Assembly: GCA_050740255.1 (NCBI GenBank)
Contig: JBOICV010000063.1
Coordinates: forward strand, 1 to 43,432
Reading direction: 5' to 3'
DNA from: JBOICV01 sp050740255
GTDB taxonomy: Bacteria > Pseudomonadota > Gammaproteobacteria > Nevskiales > JBOICV01
Length of the DNA: 43,432 nucleotides
Under the pieces are notes generated by a model. It was not told where the DNA came from. It made no database searches and saw nothing but the letters and a program-made list of their open reading frames with translations. The translations under genes and the position numbers were made by a program. This document shows positions 8,276 through 14,778 of the stretch, one piece after another; the first letter of the stretch is position 1; the number at the start of each line of letters is the position of its first letter.

Positions 8276-9067
8276 CTAGGTTGCGCGGTATAGCGGCCGC
8301 AGACGCTGCAACAATCCCGCGCAGCATTTCATATTGCCGGCAACGATATTGCCGGTAGTGAGCGGATCGGCGTTGTCATCGGTCAGGTCACAGACGCGCC
8401 CGCCGGCTTCGCGGATCAGCACGATGCCCGCGGCCATGTCCCAGGGCTGTAATCCCAGTTCCCAGAAGGCGTCGAGCCGGCCGGCGGCGACGTAAGCCAG
8501 ATCCAGTGCGGCCGCGCCGGGACGGCGTATGCCGGCGGTGTCTTCCATCGCGGCTTTCAGCATCTCGAAGTACAGGTCAAGCTTCTGGCTTTCGCGGAAC
8601 GGAAAACCAGTGCCGATCAGTCCACCCTGCAAGCTTTGCGCGCGACTGACGCGGATGCGGCGGTCGTCCAGCTTCGCGCCATCGCCGCGGCTGGCGGTAT
8701 AAAGCTCCTGGTTATAAGGGTTGTAGATAACGCCGTGCTCCAGGCGTCCGCGCACTTGGATGCCGATGGATACCGCGAACTGCGGGAAGCCGTGCAGGAA
8801 ATTGGTGGTGCCGTCGAGCGGATCGATGATCCAGCGCACTTCATTGTCGCCGCTGGCGCCGGTTTCCTCGGCCAGGATCGCATGCTCGGGATAGGCCTTG
8901 CGGATATGGCGGATGATGGTGGCTTCGGCGTTGCGGTCCACCTCACTGACGAAGTCGTTGGCGGCCTTGCTCGTGACCTTGAGCTGGTCGGCCTTGGGCA
9001 GTTCGCGCATGATCACGCGTCCGGCGGCGCGGGCGGCGCCGACGGCAATATTCATTAATGGGTGCAT
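8276..9067 (-). CDS. suhB: Inositol-1-monophosphatase family protein SuhB
   Basis: A 264-residue Mg-dependent phosphatase of the inositol monophosphatase family. In E. coli SuhB also joins the rRNA transcription antitermination complex. The start at 9067 (MHPLMNIAVGAARAAG) matches E. coli SuhB; the frame runs further upstream without family similarity. Metal-site motifs are visible: EE in ILAEETGA, WIIDPLDGTTNFLHGFP, and the C-terminal ELGLQPWDMAAGIVLIREAGG. It is divergent from trmJ with a 44-base shared spacer and convergent with the AAA+ gene, 16 bases apart. Confidence 0.95.
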   Translation of the reverse strand: MHPLMNIAVGAARAAGRVIMRELPKADQLKVTSKAANDFVSEVDRNAEATIIRHIRKAYPEHAILAEETGASGDNEVRWIIDPLDGTTNFLHGFPQFAVSIGIQVRGRLEHGVIYNPYNQELYTASRGDGAKLDDRRIRVSRAQSLQGGLIGTGFPFRESQKLDLYFEMLKAAMEDTAGIRRPGAAALDLAYVAAGRLDAFWELGLQPWDMAAGIVLIREAGGRVCDLTDDNADPLTTGNIVAGNMKCCAGLLQRLRPLYRAT

Positions 9068-9111
9068 TGTTTTGAAAAGAACGAAAAAACGCGCGCGTAG
9101 AATATCACGCC

Positions 9112-9870
9112 ATGGATAAGGTCCCGGTAAAACCACCAGCGAAACTCGCCGATATCCGCGTGGTACTGCTGGCAACCTCGCATCCCGGCAATATCGGCGC
9201 GGCCGCGCGCGCGGCCAAAGTGATGGGCGTGAGCGAGTTCTGGCTGGTGGCGCCGAAGCGTTTTCCCAGTCCCGAAGCGGACGCGATGGCCTCCGGTGCG
9301 CTGGACGTGCTGGCCCGAGCCAAGGTGGTGAATAGCCTTGCGGAAGCGGTGACAGACTGCCAATGGGTGGTCGGCACCAGCGCGCGCCGGCGCTGGTTCA
9401 ATGACATACCACTGTCGCCGCGTGGTTTTGCGGAACAAGCTTGCGCTATGCGTGAAGGTGAGCATGTTGCGCTGGTGTTCGGGCGCGAACGCATCGGCCT
9501 GACCAATGAGGAAGTGGATTTGTGCCACGCCCTGGTCGAAATCCCTGCTAATCCGGAGTACAGCTCGCTGAATGTCGCCAACGCGGTACAGGTCTTGTGC
9601 TACGAGTTGCGCGTCGCGGCACTTGCCGGGGTCGCGGGCGAGGATAAGCGGCACTACCCGACTGCGGAAGAAATAGAGAATTTCTACGAGCATCTGCAGA
9701 AAGTGCTGCTGAAGACCGGCTTTCTGGACCCGGGCAATCCGCGGCATCTGATGCGCCGGCTGCGCCAGCTCTACGGCCGTATCCGCATGGACGAAAATGA
9801 GCTGAGCATTCTGCGCGGCATTCTGACCAGTGTTGAAACACCCAAGAAACGCCGGCCGCCAAAGCGCTAG
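9112..9870 (+). CDS. trmJ: tRNA (cytidine/uridine-2'-O-)-methyltransferase TrmJ
   Basis: A 252-residue SPOUT-class enzyme that 2'-O-methylates position 32 of tRNAs using S-adenosylmethionine. The N-terminal part shows VVLLATSHPGNIGAAARAAK. The knotted AdoMet site shows VALVFGRERIGLTNEE and IPANPEYSSLNVANAVQVL. A C-terminal helical extension (about 165-252) is typical of TrmJ and absent from shorter TrmL. It is divergent from suhB, an arrangement seen in many proteobacteria. A TAGAAT lies at 9098-9103 just before the start, without a clear -35. Confidence 0.93.
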   Translation: MDKVPVKPPAKLADIRVVLLATSHPGNIGAAARAAKVMGVSEFWLVAPKRFPSPEADAMASGALDVLARAKVVNSLAEAVTDCQWVVGTSARRRWFNDIPLSPRGFAEQACAMREGEHVALVFGRERIGLTNEEVDLCHALVEIPANPEYSSLNVANAVQVLCYELRVAALAGVAGEDKRHYPTAEEIENFYEHLQKVLLKTGFLDPGNPRHLMRRLRQLYGRIRMDENELSILRGILTSVETPKKRRPPKR

Positions 9871-9895
9871 ACCTGTCGTAGGGTTCGCAACGAAT

Positions 9896-10004
9896 TTCCC
9901 TTCTCCCTTTGGGAGAAGGTGCCCGGCGGGGCGGATGAGGGCCTCGCATTTTCCAGGGCTTCAACGCCCTCACCCCTACCCTCTCCCAAAGGGGGAGGGA
10001 GAAA
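9896..10004. repeat. Pair of oppositely oriented hairpin repeats between trmJ and cysE
   Basis: The left copy (9896-9941) reads in the minus direction, with CTTCTCCC/GGGAGAAGG arms and the companion segment GGTGCCCGGCGGGGCGGATG. The right copy (about 9966-10002) is in the plus direction with CCTCTCCC/GGGGGAGGG arms. The two could form terminator-like hairpins after trmJ. Confidence 0.8.
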
Positions 10005-10008
10005 ACGG

Positions 10009-10036
10009 GTTAAGCCAACGACGCAAGGGGTACAAT
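10009..10036 (+). promoter_or_regulatory. Weak candidate promoter for cysE
   Basis: TACAAT at 10031-10036 lies 26 bases before cysE, with GTTAAG at 10009-10014 as a poor -35 at 16-base spacing. It is placed right after the hairpin repeats, where a new transcription unit is plausible. Confidence 0.3.
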
Positions 10037-10062
10037 TTGCAGATTAGGAACCAGGACTGGTT

Positions 10063-10875
10063 ATGTTCGACCGTATCCGCGAAGACATCCGCTCGGTGTT
10101 CGACCGCGATCCCGCCGCCCGCTCGGCCTGGGAGGTCCTGACCTGCTACCCTGGTTTGCACGCGCTCTGGTTTCATCGCGTCAGCCATTGGCTGTGGACG
10201 CAGGGGCTGAAATGGCTGGCGCGGCTGAACTCGCATCTGGCGCGCTGGTTCACCGGTATCGAGATTCACCCCGGCGCAAAAATCGGCCGGCGCTTCTTTA
10301 TTGACCACGGCATGGGCATCGTTATCGGCGAGACCGCCGAGATCGGCGACGATGTGACGCTTTATCACGGCGTGACTTTGGGCGGTGTGTCCTGGAACAA
10401 GGGCAAGCGCCATCCGACGCTCGGCAACAACGTCGTGGTCGGCGCCGGCGCCAAGATTCTAGGCCCGTTCACGGTTGGCGAGGGCGCACGCGTCGGCTCC
10501 AATTCCGTAGTAGTGCGCGAAGTACCCGCCGGCGCAACGGTGGTCGGCATTCCCGCGCGAATCGTGCAGGAGGCGGCCGTGCCTTCCGACAAGGTGGTCG
10601 CCATTGCCAGGAAAATGGGCTTTGACGCCTATGGGTTGTCGCGCGACATGCCGGACCCGGTGGCGAATGCGATTACCGCCATGCTGGATCACATCCAGAA
10701 ACTGGACGATCAGTTGGTGCGCGTGTGCAAGGTGCTGCACGCGCTCGACTCGCGCATGCCGGAACTGGAATTAAAGAAACTCGAGCTGCCGGACTTCTGC
10801 AAAGAGGCGGAGGAAACCAGTCCCCTGGATTCTCTCGCCGCGGCGCGCTCGCAGCGGGATGTCAAAACCGGCTGA
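10063..10875 (+). CDS. cysE: Serine O-acetyltransferase CysE
   Basis: A 270-residue enzyme that acetylates L-serine with acetyl-CoA, the first step of cysteine synthesis. An N-terminal helical domain precedes the left-handed beta-helix with hexapeptide repeats (IEIHPGAKIGRRFFIDHGMG, then VIGETAEIGDDVTLYHGVTL), which includes the conserved catalytic DHG and HGV segments and GGVSWNKGKRHPTLGNNV. The length is near E. coli CysE. It precedes two cysteine desulfurases, consistent with supplying the cysteine they consume. The 110-base gap to the next gene holds a hairpin repeat, where iscR often lies in related clusters. Confidence 0.95.
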   Translation: MFDRIREDIRSVFDRDPAARSAWEVLTCYPGLHALWFHRVSHWLWTQGLKWLARLNSHLARWFTGIEIHPGAKIGRRFFIDHGMGIVIGETAEIGDDVTLYHGVTLGGVSWNKGKRHPTLGNNVVVGAGAKILGPFTVGEGARVGSNSVVVREVPAGATVVGIPARIVQEAAVPSDKVVAIARKMGFDAYGLSRDMPDPVANAITAMLDHIQKLDDQLVRVCKVLHALDSRMPELELKKLELPDFCKEAEETSPLDSLAAARSQRDVKTG

Positions 10876-10893
10876 GGTTGCGTATGCCTAAGC

Positions 10894-10932
10894 TACCCCT
10901 CCCCTCGGTACCCTCCCACAGGGGGAGGGGAA
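10894..10932 (+). repeat. Hairpin repeat copy after cysE
   Basis: CTACCCCTCCCCTCGGTACC followed by CTCCCACAGGGGGAGGGG. The arms CCCTCCC/GGGGGAGG make it a diverged member of the family. Nothing else is recognisable in 10876-10985. Confidence 0.7.
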
Positions 10933-10985
10933 GTGCGCTCACTCTCACCTGCGGCGCAGAGTTCGGGTGCGGAGGCGACTAGCTC

Positions 10986-12143
10986 GTGCCGATTTATCTC
11001 GACAATAACGCGACGACTTTTCTCGACCCGCGCGTGCTTGAGGCGATGCGGCCCTATTTGGCCGGAGCTTACGGCAATCCTTCCAGCGTGCACCGCTACG
11101 GCCGCGCCGCGCGCGACGCAATAGAAGCGGCGCGCGCGCAGATCGGCGCGCTGGTCAACGCCAAGCCGGTCCAGGTGGTGTTCACATCCTGCGCCACCGA
11201 GTCCAACAATCTGGCCGTGCGCGGGGTGTTGGCCAAGAGTAAACCTGGCCGCGTGCTCATTTCCGCAGTCGAGCACCCCTCGGTCTGGGAATTATTCGAA
11301 CCGCTGAAAAAGGAGGGTTGGCGCTGCGAATGGATTCCGGTCGGCCGTGACGGCGTCATTGATAACGCCTGGTTGGTTCGCGCACTGGCGCAAGGCGAGG
11401 TACGGCTTGTCTCGGTGATGTATGCGAACAACGAGACCGGCGTGATTCAGGAAGCTGCCGCCATCGGGCGCCTGTGCCGACAACATGGCGCGGCCTACCA
11501 CTGCGACGCGGTGCAGGCGGCGGGCAAACTGCCGCTGGATTTCCTCGCGACGGGCGCGCACAGCATGACGCTGTCCTCGCACAAGATGTATGGACCGAAA
11601 GGCGTTGCCGCGCTGGTGCTCGACCGCGCCCTGGATATCGCTCCGCTGATGTATGGCGGCGGCCACGAGGCGGGTCTGCGGCCGGGCACCGAGAATGCGG
11701 CCGCGATTGTGGGCTTTGGCGTGACTGCTGAGTTGGCGCGTGTGGAACTCGCTGAGCGCGCGGCGCATTGCCTGGCGCTGCGCGAGCAACTGGAGGCGGG
11801 GCTGCGCAGGCTGTCTGGGATTGTAATCTTCGGCGAAAGCCGCGAACGCTTGCCGAATACCACTCAGTTCTCGCTACCGGGCTTCGATGGCGAAGCGCTG
11901 CTGATGGCCCTGGATCGAAAAGGTATTGCGGTTTCGAGTGGCTCTGCCTGTACCGCCGGCAAGGGCGAGCCGAGCCATGTGCTGCTGGGCATGGGCGTCG
12001 AGCGCGGTCTGGCCAAGGGGGCGGTGCGCGTCAGCCTGGGCAAGGACAATACCTCGGCTGAGGTCGAGAAATTGCTGGCGGCCTTGCGCGAACTGGCGGG
12101 CAGTGCGGGTACGGCAATCCCAAGCGTGGCGGTGGGCGGATGA
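10986..12143 (+). CDS. Cysteine desulfurase, NifS/IscS family (first copy)
   Basis: A 385-residue PLP enzyme that takes sulfur from cysteine for Fe-S cluster assembly. It starts at a GTG (10986: MPIYLDNNATTFLDPRV). PLP-site features are the ATESNN segment, the HCDAVQAAGK equivalent (YHCDAVQAAGKLPLD) and the Schiff-base Lys in LSSHKMYGPKG. The active-site Cys lies in SSGSACTAGKGEPSHVLLGMG, with the short loop typical of IscS/NifS rather than SufS. It is followed by a second desulfurase that differs clearly from it, so the pair is an old paralogy rather than a recent duplication. It may be specialised for another acceptor; that is inference. Confidence 0.92.
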   Translation: MPIYLDNNATTFLDPRVLEAMRPYLAGAYGNPSSVHRYGRAARDAIEAARAQIGALVNAKPVQVVFTSCATESNNLAVRGVLAKSKPGRVLISAVEHPSVWELFEPLKKEGWRCEWIPVGRDGVIDNAWLVRALAQGEVRLVSVMYANNETGVIQEAAAIGRLCRQHGAAYHCDAVQAAGKLPLDFLATGAHSMTLSSHKMYGPKGVAALVLDRALDIAPLMYGGGHEAGLRPGTENAAAIVGFGVTAELARVELAERAAHCLALREQLEAGLRRLSGIVIFGESRERLPNTTQFSLPGFDGEALLMALDRKGIAVSSGSACTAGKGEPSHVLLGMGVERGLAKGAVRVSLGKDNTSAEVEKLLAALRELAGSAGTAIPSVAVGG

Positions 12144-12150
12144 CATGAGA

Positions 12151-12215
12151 CATACCCCTCCCCCTACCCCCTCCCGCAAGCCTGTCCTGAGCAAAGTCGA
12201 AGGGGGGAGGGGGAA
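12151..12215 (+). repeat. Nested repeat: a second repeat family inserted in the hairpin repeat's loop
   Basis: The outer hairpin repeat (CCCCTCCCCCTACCCCCTCC... and GGGGGGAGGGGG) is split at its loop by CCTGTCCTGAGCAAAGTCGA, an unrelated short repeat. The outer right arm and following GGGGGAAG lie 2-9 bases before the ATG of the next gene, so they probably act as its Shine-Dalgarno. Confidence 0.75.
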
Positions 12216-12218
12216 GAA

Positions 12219-13391
12219 ATGATTTATCTGGACTACGCTTCCACTACCCCAGTTGCACCGGAAGTGCTGGAGGCCATGCTGCCCTGGCTGCGGCAGAATT
12301 TTGGCAATCCAGCTTCCGCCACGCATGCTTATGGCGCGCAGGCTCTGCAGGCGGTCGAACAGGCGCGTGAACAACTGGCGGCGCTAATCCATGCCGATCC
12401 GCGCGAAATCGTCTGGACGTCCGGCGCGACCGAAAGCAATAACCTGGCGATCAAGGGTGCAGCTCAGGCACACGCGGGCCGCGGCAAGCATTTGGTAACG
12501 GTTCGCACGGAACACAAATCGGTGGTGGACTGCTATCGCCAGTTGGAGGAAAGTGGCTGGCGCGTGATTTGGCTTAAGCCGGGAGCCGATGGCCTGCTGG
12601 ATCTGGCGGAGCTGGAAAACGCGTTCTCGTCGGACACGGTGCTCGTGTCGGTCATGCAGGTAAACAACGAAATCGGCGTCACTCAGGACATTGCCGCGAT
12701 CGCAGGCCTCACCCGCTCCCGCGGCATCCTGTTGCACGTGGATGCGGCGCAGGCGCTGGGCAAGTTGCCGATGGACGTCAACGTGCTGGACGTGGATTTG
12801 ATGTCCTTCTCAGCACACAAGCTATACGGTCCGAAAGGTGCCGGCGCGTTGTATGTGCGGCGTCAGCCGCGCGCGCGGATTGCACCACAGCTCCACGGCG
12901 GCGGGCACGAGCGCGGTCTGCGCTCCGGCACGCTGGCCACGCATCAAGTCGTGGGTTTTGGCGCGGCCTGCGTGCTCGCTGATCGGGAACTTCAGGTCGA
13001 GCCGGCGCGGCTTGCTGGTCTACGCGAACGGCTTTGGCGCGGTATTCGCAGTCTGCCCAAAGTGTATCTGAACGGCCATCCGACCGAGCGCGTCGCCGGC
13101 ATTCTGAATGTCAGCTTTGACGGCGTGGACGGCGAAGCTTTGCTCGCGGCTCTTGCTTTATTCGATGGGGGTCTCGCGGTATCGAGCGGCTCCGCCTGCA
13201 CCTCAGCCAGCGGCGAGTCGTCTTATGTGCTGCGAGCACTGGGTCGGGACGATGAGCTTGCCTATGCCTCGGTACGCTTTAGCTTCGGGCGCGAGACGAC
13301 CGCGACCGAGATCGAGCGCGCCATCGAAATCGTGTGTAAAGCCGTGAGTCGTCTGCGCACGCTTTCACCGCGGTGGTCGGCGGCGGCGTGA
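12219..13391 (+). CDS. iscS: Cysteine desulfurase IscS-like (second copy)
   Basis: A 390-residue PLP enzyme. The start ATG at 12219 (MIYLDYASTTPVAPEVLEAM) has a purine run directly upstream. It shows TSGATESNNLAIKG, LLHVDAAQALGKLPMDV, the Schiff-base Lys in FSAHKLYGPKGAGALYVRR, and the sulfur-carrying Cys in SSGSACTSASGESSYVLRALG. It would hand persulfide to the IscU-like protein encoded next, with which its stop codon overlaps (GTGA). In E. coli the Isc order is iscR-iscS-iscU-iscA; here a second desulfurase stands where iscR would be. Confidence 0.94.
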   Translation: MIYLDYASTTPVAPEVLEAMLPWLRQNFGNPASATHAYGAQALQAVEQAREQLAALIHADPREIVWTSGATESNNLAIKGAAQAHAGRGKHLVTVRTEHKSVVDCYRQLEESGWRVIWLKPGADGLLDLAELENAFSSDTVLVSVMQVNNEIGVTQDIAAIAGLTRSRGILLHVDAAQALGKLPMDVNVLDVDLMSFSAHKLYGPKGAGALYVRRQPRARIAPQLHGGGHERGLRSGTLATHQVVGFGAACVLADRELQVEPARLAGLRERLWRGIRSLPKVYLNGHPTERVAGILNVSFDGVDGEALLAALALFDGGLAVSSGSACTSASGESSYVLRALGRDDELAYASVRFSFGRETTATEIERAIEIVCKAVSRLRTLSPRWSAAA

Positions 13392-13762
13392 CGAAGGCAA
13401 ACTACAGCCCCGAAGTCTGGGCGCGTTTTTCTTCGCCAGCGTTTGCCGGCGAACTCGCCGGCGCTGTGGTGGGAGAGGCCGGGACACCGGCGTCCCGGGC
13501 TGTAATGAGAATATACCTGCGCGCGGAGAACGGTCGGGTGGGGGAAGCACGTTTCAAGGCCTATGGCTGTGTTTCAACCATCGCAGCGGGTGATTGGGTC
13601 GCGCAATGGGCGTGTGGAAAAACTCTGTCAGAAGCGCGCGGTCTAATTGCGGACCAGATCGCGCGAGCGCTCAATCTGGCACCCATCAAGCGCCACTGCG
13701 CCTTGCTGGCGGAAGACGCCTTACGCGCTGCCTTGGACAATATGCGAAAATCAGACTCATGA
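13388..13762 (+). CDS. IscU/NifU_N-like Fe-S scaffold protein lacking the first cluster cysteine
   Basis: A 124-residue protein of the IscU/NifU N-terminal family. I chose the GTG at 13388, which overlaps the iscS stop; another GTG at 13373 is possible. Of the three ligand cysteines of IscU, the second (KAYGCVSTIAAGDWV) and third (KRHCALLAEDALRAAL, with the adjacent His) are present. The first, usually in an A-C-G-D motif, is replaced by VGEAGTPASRAVMR with neither Cys nor Asp. An additional Cys is at QWACGKT. It may still bind IscS or carry a cluster in a different way. The iscA start overlaps its stop (ATGA), so the three genes are tightly coupled. Confidence 0.85.
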   Translation: MTKANYSPEVWARFSSPAFAGELAGAVVGEAGTPASRAVMRIYLRAENGRVGEARFKAYGCVSTIAAGDWVAQWACGKTLSEARGLIADQIARALNLAPIKRHCALLAEDALRAALDNMRKSDS

Positions 13763-14085
13763 ACGTCAGCCTCACAGCGGCCGCCGCCAAACGTATCCAG
13801 GATCAGATCGCCCAGCGCGGGCGTGGCTTGGGTTTGCGCGTCGGCGTGAAATCATCCGGTTGCCATGGCTATAGCTATGTGCTGGATTATGCTGACGAAA
13901 TCACCCCGGGCGACCAGGTATTTGAAGCGCACGGCGCGAAACTGGTGGTGGATACCGAAAGCATCGGCCTGATGGAAGGTGCGACCCTCGATTTCGTGCG
14001 CGAAGGCTTGAATCAGCGTTTCCGCGTGTTGAACCCGAAGGCCAAGGATTTGTGCGGCTGCGGCGAGAGCTTCAGCCTCGCCTGA
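13759..14085 (+). CDS. iscA: Iron-sulfur cluster assembly protein IscA
   Basis: A 108-residue A-type carrier that binds Fe or Fe-S clusters and passes them to target enzymes. The start at 13759 (MNVSLTAAAAKRIQDQI) overlaps the previous stop by ATGA. All three conserved cysteines are present: one in SSGCHGYSYVLDYAD and two in DLCGCGESFSLA. SGCHGYSY reads like IscA rather than ErpA (which usually has GGCSGF), but the two are hard to separate. It ends the Isc-type block; no hscB, hscA or fdx follows, only a MITE-like element. Confidence 0.9.
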   Translation: MNVSLTAAAAKRIQDQIAQRGRGLGLRVGVKSSGCHGYSYVLDYADEITPGDQVFEAHGAKLVVDTESIGLMEGATLDFVREGLNQRFRVLNPKAKDLCGCGESFSLA

Positions 14086-14092
14086 CGCGGTT

Positions 14093-14216
14093 GGGTAGTG
14101 TCTCAGTTTGCCGTCACACCGGCGCAGGCCGGTGTCCATGAGGTTGAAAACACTGGATTCCGGCCTTCGCCGGAATGACGAACTCGGGAGTCAGGCGGCA
14201 AACTGAGACACTACCC
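14093..14216. mobile_element. MITE-like element, 124 bp, with 21-bp perfect terminal inverted repeats
   Basis: Bases 14093-14113 (GGGTAGTGTCTCAGTTTGCC + G) are the exact reverse complement of 14196-14216. The element is flanked by the direct repeat GCGGTT (14087-14092 and 14217-14222), a 6-bp target duplication. It has no coding capacity. Inside are two strong hairpins: ACACCGGC/GCCGGTGT (116-123 and 128-135 of the 14 kb block) and ATTCCGGC/GCCGGAAT (157-164 and 169-176). It begins 7 bases after the iscA stop and would be mobilised in trans. The parent transposon family is not identified. Confidence 0.88.
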
Positions 14217-14230
14217 GCGGTTGGCGAAAA

Positions 14231-14260
14231 TTGCCGCGCTGCGACAAAACCCAGTAAAAT
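14231..14260 (+). promoter_or_regulatory. Sigma-70 type promoter of ndk
   Basis: TTGCCG (14231-14236) and TAAAAT (14255-14260) with an 18-base spacer, placing the start of transcription near 14267 and leaving a leader of about 60 bases before ndk. AATACATTGG (14258-14267) and its exact complement CCAATGTATT (14301-14310) flank the start region, a 10-bp inverted repeat that may be regulatory or chance. Confidence 0.55.
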
Positions 14261-14328
14261 ACATTGGTTTACGCGCTGCCCGGGCACGGACGGCAGTTTC
14301 CCAATGTATTTCTGGAGCTTAAAGCAGC

Positions 14329-14760
14329 ATGGCGATTGAACGCACCCTTTCCATCCTCAAACCCGATGCCGTCGCCAAGAACAAGATCGGCGCAATCTAC
14401 GCGCGCTTCGAGCAGGCCGGTCTGCGCCTGATCGCGGCGAAGATGAAGCAACTCAGCCTGGCCGAAGCTGAAGGTTTTTACGCAGTGCACCGCGAGCGGC
14501 CGTTTTTCAAACCGCTGGTGGAATTCATGATCTCCGGCCCGGTGATGATCCAGGTGCTGGAAGGTGAAAACGCCTTGCTGAAGCATCGCGACATCATGGG
14601 TGCGACCGACCCGAAAAAAGCGGCGCCCGGAACCATCCGCGCCGACTTCGCCAGCTCGATCGACGAAAACGCCGTCCACGGTTCCGACAGTCTCGAAAAT
14701 GCGGCTCAGGAAGTTGCCTACTTCTTCGCCGCGACCGAGCTTTGGCCGCGTACTCGTTAG
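14329..14760 (+). CDS. ndk: Nucleoside diphosphate kinase
   Basis: A 143-residue enzyme that transfers the gamma phosphate of ATP to nucleoside diphosphates. The family N-terminus MAIERTLSILKPDAV and the phospho-histidine signature NAVHGSDS are present, and ERPFF, RDIMGATDPKKAAPGTIRAD and the C-terminal region are normal. Length equals the E. coli protein. A promoter lies upstream, and the gene opens the conserved ndk-rlmN-pilW-rodZ-ispG-hisS run; rlmN starts 18 bases later. Confidence 0.97.
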   Translation: MAIERTLSILKPDAVAKNKIGAIYARFEQAGLRLIAAKMKQLSLAEAEGFYAVHRERPFFKPLVEFMISGPVMIQVLEGENALLKHRDIMGATDPKKAAPGTIRADFASSIDENAVHGSDSLENAAQEVAYFFAATELWPRTR

Positions 14761-14778
14761 GGCCGATGTGATCACGCC

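Noticed and set aside
13479..13502. GC-rich palindrome (GGGACACCGGCGTCCC) in the IscU-like gene as another repeat insertion
   Set aside because: The encoded EAGTPAS fits what I recall of this IscU subfamily, and no extra residues are needed to explain it.
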